Under the pieces are notes generated by a model. The model was not told the origin of the DNA. It saw only the letters and a program-made list of their open reading frames with translations, and searched no databases. Below, piece by piece: positions 59,827 through 64,000 of a stretch of 64,000 bases of DNA. Source of the stretch: Sitta carolinensis (Eukaryota; Chordata; Aves; Passeriformes; Sittidae); contig JAVUNC010000004.1 in the NCBI GenBank assembly GCA_032173965.1, positions 27,505,001 to 27,569,000 on the forward strand. Reading direction: 5' to 3'. The position numbers and the translations under genes were made by a program. Position 1 is the first letter of the stretch. Every line of letters begins with the position of its first letter.

Positions 59827-62800
59827 AAAAAAAATAAATAAATTTGAATGCAAAAGGTAAATTTTACAATTTGACCTCTATGTAAAATGCATAAGAGTTT
59901 AATTTTCTGAAGACATGAGTGATGTTCTGCTTTTGCAATATGCTGTATTAAAGGTTATTTGTATTGTGTTTCGCCTGTGAAAAAGTCCAAGCTGTCTGTT
60001 AGGTTTTGCCCTGTGAATGCCTTATTTTTATGCCTTTTTTTATTAAAAAAAAAATAAATAAGTAATTATATAATTGTATTTCAATATGTTATTAAATTGA
60101 ATTAACGTTTTATTTAAATATAATACAGTAAAATATAAAGATTCATTTGCCAAGAATTAGCAATCAGAAATTTGCAGGCAAAACAGTGTTATCCTTATAA
60201 AATGTTCCTTCTGAGATTTATTTATATATAGATATAAACAAATTTAAAAATTTTCAATGTGCTTTTTAACAGATTTTCACATCTATATTGTTTTAACCAA
60301 AAGCTAAATTTCTTCAGAACTGGACTTCATAGTACATGAAGACAGATTCAATACTACTGGAGAAATATGATTCCTGATAAACTGATGCAGATGTACCAGG
60401 TTTTAACCTCTGCTTCCATTAAACAGTTATGTATTTTTCTGAAAATTCAAACCAATGGAACTTTCTAATACAAGAAAACAAAGAACATTCAACAGAACTG
60501 CTTCTTTTCACAGTCTATTTCAGTGATTTTGGCTTGTATATATTCTGAGAAAATTTAAAAGCCTTTTATATTTCATAACATAGAAATTAGATTTATTATA
60601 TACAGAAAAGTTAAATATTTTGAGCAAAAATATAATTTATTTTTGCATTCAGTGAATTGTCTTTGTCCATGGAGTACTTGAATTGAATTAAAACATAAAC
60701 AAAAAAACTATAAAAGTAGTAGTTATTTTACTCTATATATCAAAACTCAAATGACATTAATCCATGATAGCTTTTTAGTGTTTTAAACAGCCTGTAGCTT
60801 AAAGTTTTGACCGCAGTTGCAAATAGGATTGTTAATGCCAGCTGGGAGAAGCAGGAAAATCAGAGACTGTGGTAAGTTTGGAACTGAAGATTTGTTTCTG
60901 TTCTTCTATCAACAGACCCTTATACATACCTCAGACACGTTGCTTCTTCTAATAATCACAATGTCAGTAAAAATTATTACATAGTTTGAGCTCCTAAATT
61001 ATGTACTGTATGAGAAAACATGCAAAGGAAATATAATGATGCTTGCCTTTCTTGAAGCTGTGGTGCCAAAAGTGAACCTGTATTCAAGGTAACTGTGAAT
61101 TTTATGTAACAAATTATTATTTATTAAACCTGCCATGCAATACTATCTCATCAACTAATGCAGAGATATCAGAATATCTCCTCTGACCATTCTTTCTGCC
61201 AACATTCTTTTTAAAAATAACAAGAACCTCTGTTTGGCCTTCATGTTCATTTTTCATCAAAACCCATTCAGTTCCAGATATGCTATTCTGTTAAATGTCA
61301 TTCTTTAATTATCAGACTCAATGCCTAGCATTTCACTGACAGCATCAGCCATCATAGTGTAATTTACTGCATCCAGAATTGCACAGTGAATTTGTATTCA
61401 TTAGCAGAGGAAAAAAACATATGTACTGAACTAGCCAAATCAAGTACAGATGGCTGGCCAGCCATACAGTTGAAAGTGATAAGCATGGCAGACTTTGGTG
61501 TTTACACTTCACTCCCATCTACTCTTTGAATTTAAGAGTGGATATTAGCAAAGTAGTTGATAAATTGTGTCTGATCTGAAAACCATTACACTAGCACATC
61601 AATATATTCCTTTAAGACTAAAACAGTACTGATTGTTACAATAATGTAGTCAGGCATTAGGTGTCCCGCAACAGAATTCATTCTGGGTACATTCTGTGTG
61701 TGTAAATAGACAACATATGATCCAAATATTTGGCAGGTGGAACTGAATCTTGTGCATTAGTCATGAATGGTTTAAATCCTTAAACTCTTTTTATCTGCTT
61801 AGTATAACTCTATTTAAGTAACAAATGTAATTTTCTTTTAAGGGAATGCAGCAAAGGAAGTTTTTTGACTATTAGTAGGGGCTTGGTTGCCTGGCTGCTC
61901 TTGTATGTATAAGGTTAATACCTACAGGAAGAAATATTCAATCACAGTCCAATTTAGGAAATTTATTTTATTTTTACTGTCATGGCCTATAAAATGTTTT
62001 ACCCCAAAATTATCACATTCAACATCATAGGTTTTTTTCCTATGTGAAATTTTACACTGAATTAGCAGTGATGAAGAAAAAGAAAAAAAGTAGATTAAGT
62101 TTCATATGATGTTTTTTAGTTTAAGCAGGTCATTGGACTAGCCTAAGACAGATCAGTGACACATGTAGCATAAAGATATTGAAGAAGAGTATAAAGTTAT
62201 GTCCTAGTTCCAATATTTCTTATATAAACATGTCATACATGTCACACTTAGAGTTATAAATATCAAAGTTTCAATTTAGAATTTAGTGATTTTCTTATTG
62301 AAAAGCCAACAGGCATGTATGATCCCTCTGTGAGAATGTATTTACTTTGTTGACAAAAAGTCAATGTTGATACTAACATTATTGTCATTGATGCAAAATT
62401 ATTAAAAATGTCAGTAAAGTTCTCACTCTCTGTTATACTATAATCAGTGGCCTAAATCTAGCAAGCCTCTTAGCTGTATATACATTTTTATGCACATACA
62501 TTGTAGTCATACCTTTAATAAAGTCAATGACAGGTCTGTTAATGAGTTCAAGTGGTATCTGAGTGACAACACTTGCATTTAAGAAGATTAAAACTATTAT
62601 TGAAATGACGATGTAGAACAAAATTTCTGTGTTCCTGTAGAACCATTTTTAAGAGAGCAAAATATTACAGTAATATTGTAGAAAACATGGCTTAACTATC
62701 TGCAGAAAGATGAAGTTGCAGAAGACAAAGTAGATTTAGGAGTCTCCTAAAAGAAACAAAGTCCTCAAAGCTATCAGATATCAAAAAAACAGAAACAAAA

Positions 62801-64000
62801 ATTATCTCAGTGAACTTATCTGAAGAGTTTTTATAAGCACATTTTTATCACACCCTCTTTCTTTAAATGTTTCATTTCTAGGGACCATTTTACATTATTG
62901 GACTCAAATGAAGTAAAATAAAAGCTCTAGTTTCAATTAAGGTGAAGTTTCAGAATACCATGGAAAAATTCAAGCCAGTTTTTCATTTGTTTTTTAGTAA
63001 ACTTGTAATTTGTGAATACTGAAACAATTCGGCAATGTGATTTAAAACATATTCTTATCTCTACAGTTAATTCTGAAGATTTGTAGACTAATAAATGTAA
63101 TGTGCAATTAAAATAAAGATTAATTAACATCCAAGAAGCTGCCAACTTTGCAGTCTGAGGTTAGAAGTACTTCCTGCCATAAGAAATTATTATTTTGATG
63201 GAAAAGGGGAATAATGCAGTTTCTGCTTTCAAAAACATCCTAAAACCTTATTAAAAACACATTTTAAGGAACTATATATTCAATTTGATTTATTTGTTAA
63301 GTTCCTAAACATATAAAACAACAGTTCAGCCAAGTATTTAAGTAGTGAAATAGTGAAAATATTTGTGATTTGATATTCAATTCAACATTCAAAAACCAAA
63401 TTTTCTGATACTCTAAAGTTGTGATATTAGCACTCATGCTCTAATTATTAATACTTGCAATTCTATGGGGGAATGTTAAATTTTACTGAAAAATGTTAAA
63501 CCTTTGCTAGATCTGTTTAAAACTGCCCAAAGAGTGTATGGACAACTGAAATTCAAAACTGGAATCATAAAATGTCCTTCTCAGACACCCTTCCCAAGCA
63601 AAATTATGTCTGTATTTTCTCATTATTATAAAGAAGGTAATTTTTCTCTAATATTTTGAATTCACCTACATGCAATATCTCTTGTGGATGCAGAGAGACT
63701 GCCCGTAAAGGAAAGTTCTCTTTCCCTGTTTCAATTCATAAGCATCTTTCAGCTATGTAAAAACAGATTTTCAGTGAGAAAAAATAAATAATATATACAG
63801 AATTTACCTACATGAGTATTTTATCCAGAATAGTCTGGTTTGTTAATGAATCCTCCAATAGTTCCTAGTTTGAGTACATTTGCCCAGTCTGCAGAATTGT
63901 ACAGGCAGACTTGGTACCTTTAGGAGTACTGTGTCAGATGTAAGGAAAATGTACAAGGACCATATTAAATCTAGTTTAATCTAACCAACATCTGTCCCAA
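59827..64000. other. AT-rich unique non-coding DNA
   Basis: No exon, RNA gene or repeat family was recognised up to the window end. Confidence 0.5.

Noticed and set aside
1..64000. CRISPR arrays, bacterial operons, riboswitches
   Set aside because: No regularly spaced repeats, ribosome-binding sites with long frames, or prokaryotic gene density were seen; the sequence is vertebrate.

Overview
The window reads as nuclear DNA from a bird, and very probably a passerine. It is AT-rich throughout and has no long open reading frames; the longest is 186 codons and looks non-coding. It carries CR1 LINE fragments with the ATTCTATG-type 3' end on both strands, avian ERVL/ERVK-type LTRs, and two copies of a tRNA-Ile-headed, CR1-tailed SINE resembling the passerine element TguSINE1. 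I found no exon, rRNA, functional tRNA gene, CRISPR array or bacterial-type operon. The best description is a gene desert or a very large intron on a macrochromosome.

Layout. 1-2364 is unique AT-rich DNA. 2370-5099 is a compact, nearly intact minus-strand endogenous retrovirus-like element: two LTRs of 1260 and 1261 bp around only 209 bp, with a tRNA-Glu primer binding site, a polypurine tract and a 5-bp target duplication carrying one mismatch. 5901-7080 is a minus-strand CR1 interrupted by a SINE. 9180-10097 is an old plus-strand ERVL-type LTR. 13590-14642 is a plus-strand CR1 into which a minus-strand CR1 inserted. 17073-17780 is an ERVK-like LTR. 18972-19740 is another minus-strand CR1 split by a SINE. 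22242-22832 and 46526-46890 are opposite-strand copies of one LTR family. 28154-29008 and 37446-38135 are less certain LTRs. 41653-41940 is a minus-strand piece of the same LTR family as 9180-10097. Short CR1 3' ends lie at 31915-31997, 52850-53190, 58895-59001 and 59755-59825. Between these lie homopolymers, a long (CTTTT)n tract, T/G-rich blocks and unique AT-rich DNA.

The most interesting object is the 2370-5099 element. I aligned its two LTRs base by base. All 14 clear substitutions have C in the right copy and T in the left copy, with none in any other direction. In the element's own sense this is G in the 5' LTR and A in the 3' LTR, and 8 of the 14 are in a GG context. That is the signature of strand-specific cytosine deamination of minus-strand cDNA (APOBEC/AID-type editing), confined to the 3' LTR. 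The same element has a primer site whose match to tRNA-Glu runs past the usual 18 bases, with one extra base at the m1A58 boundary. It has no coding capacity, so it must have been moved by another element's proteins.

There is no set of cooperating genes here. The biology is a layered record of retroelement insertion, nesting and possible host editing. Repeat family names come from recognised sequence similarity recalled without a database, and boundaries of the older repeats are approximate.
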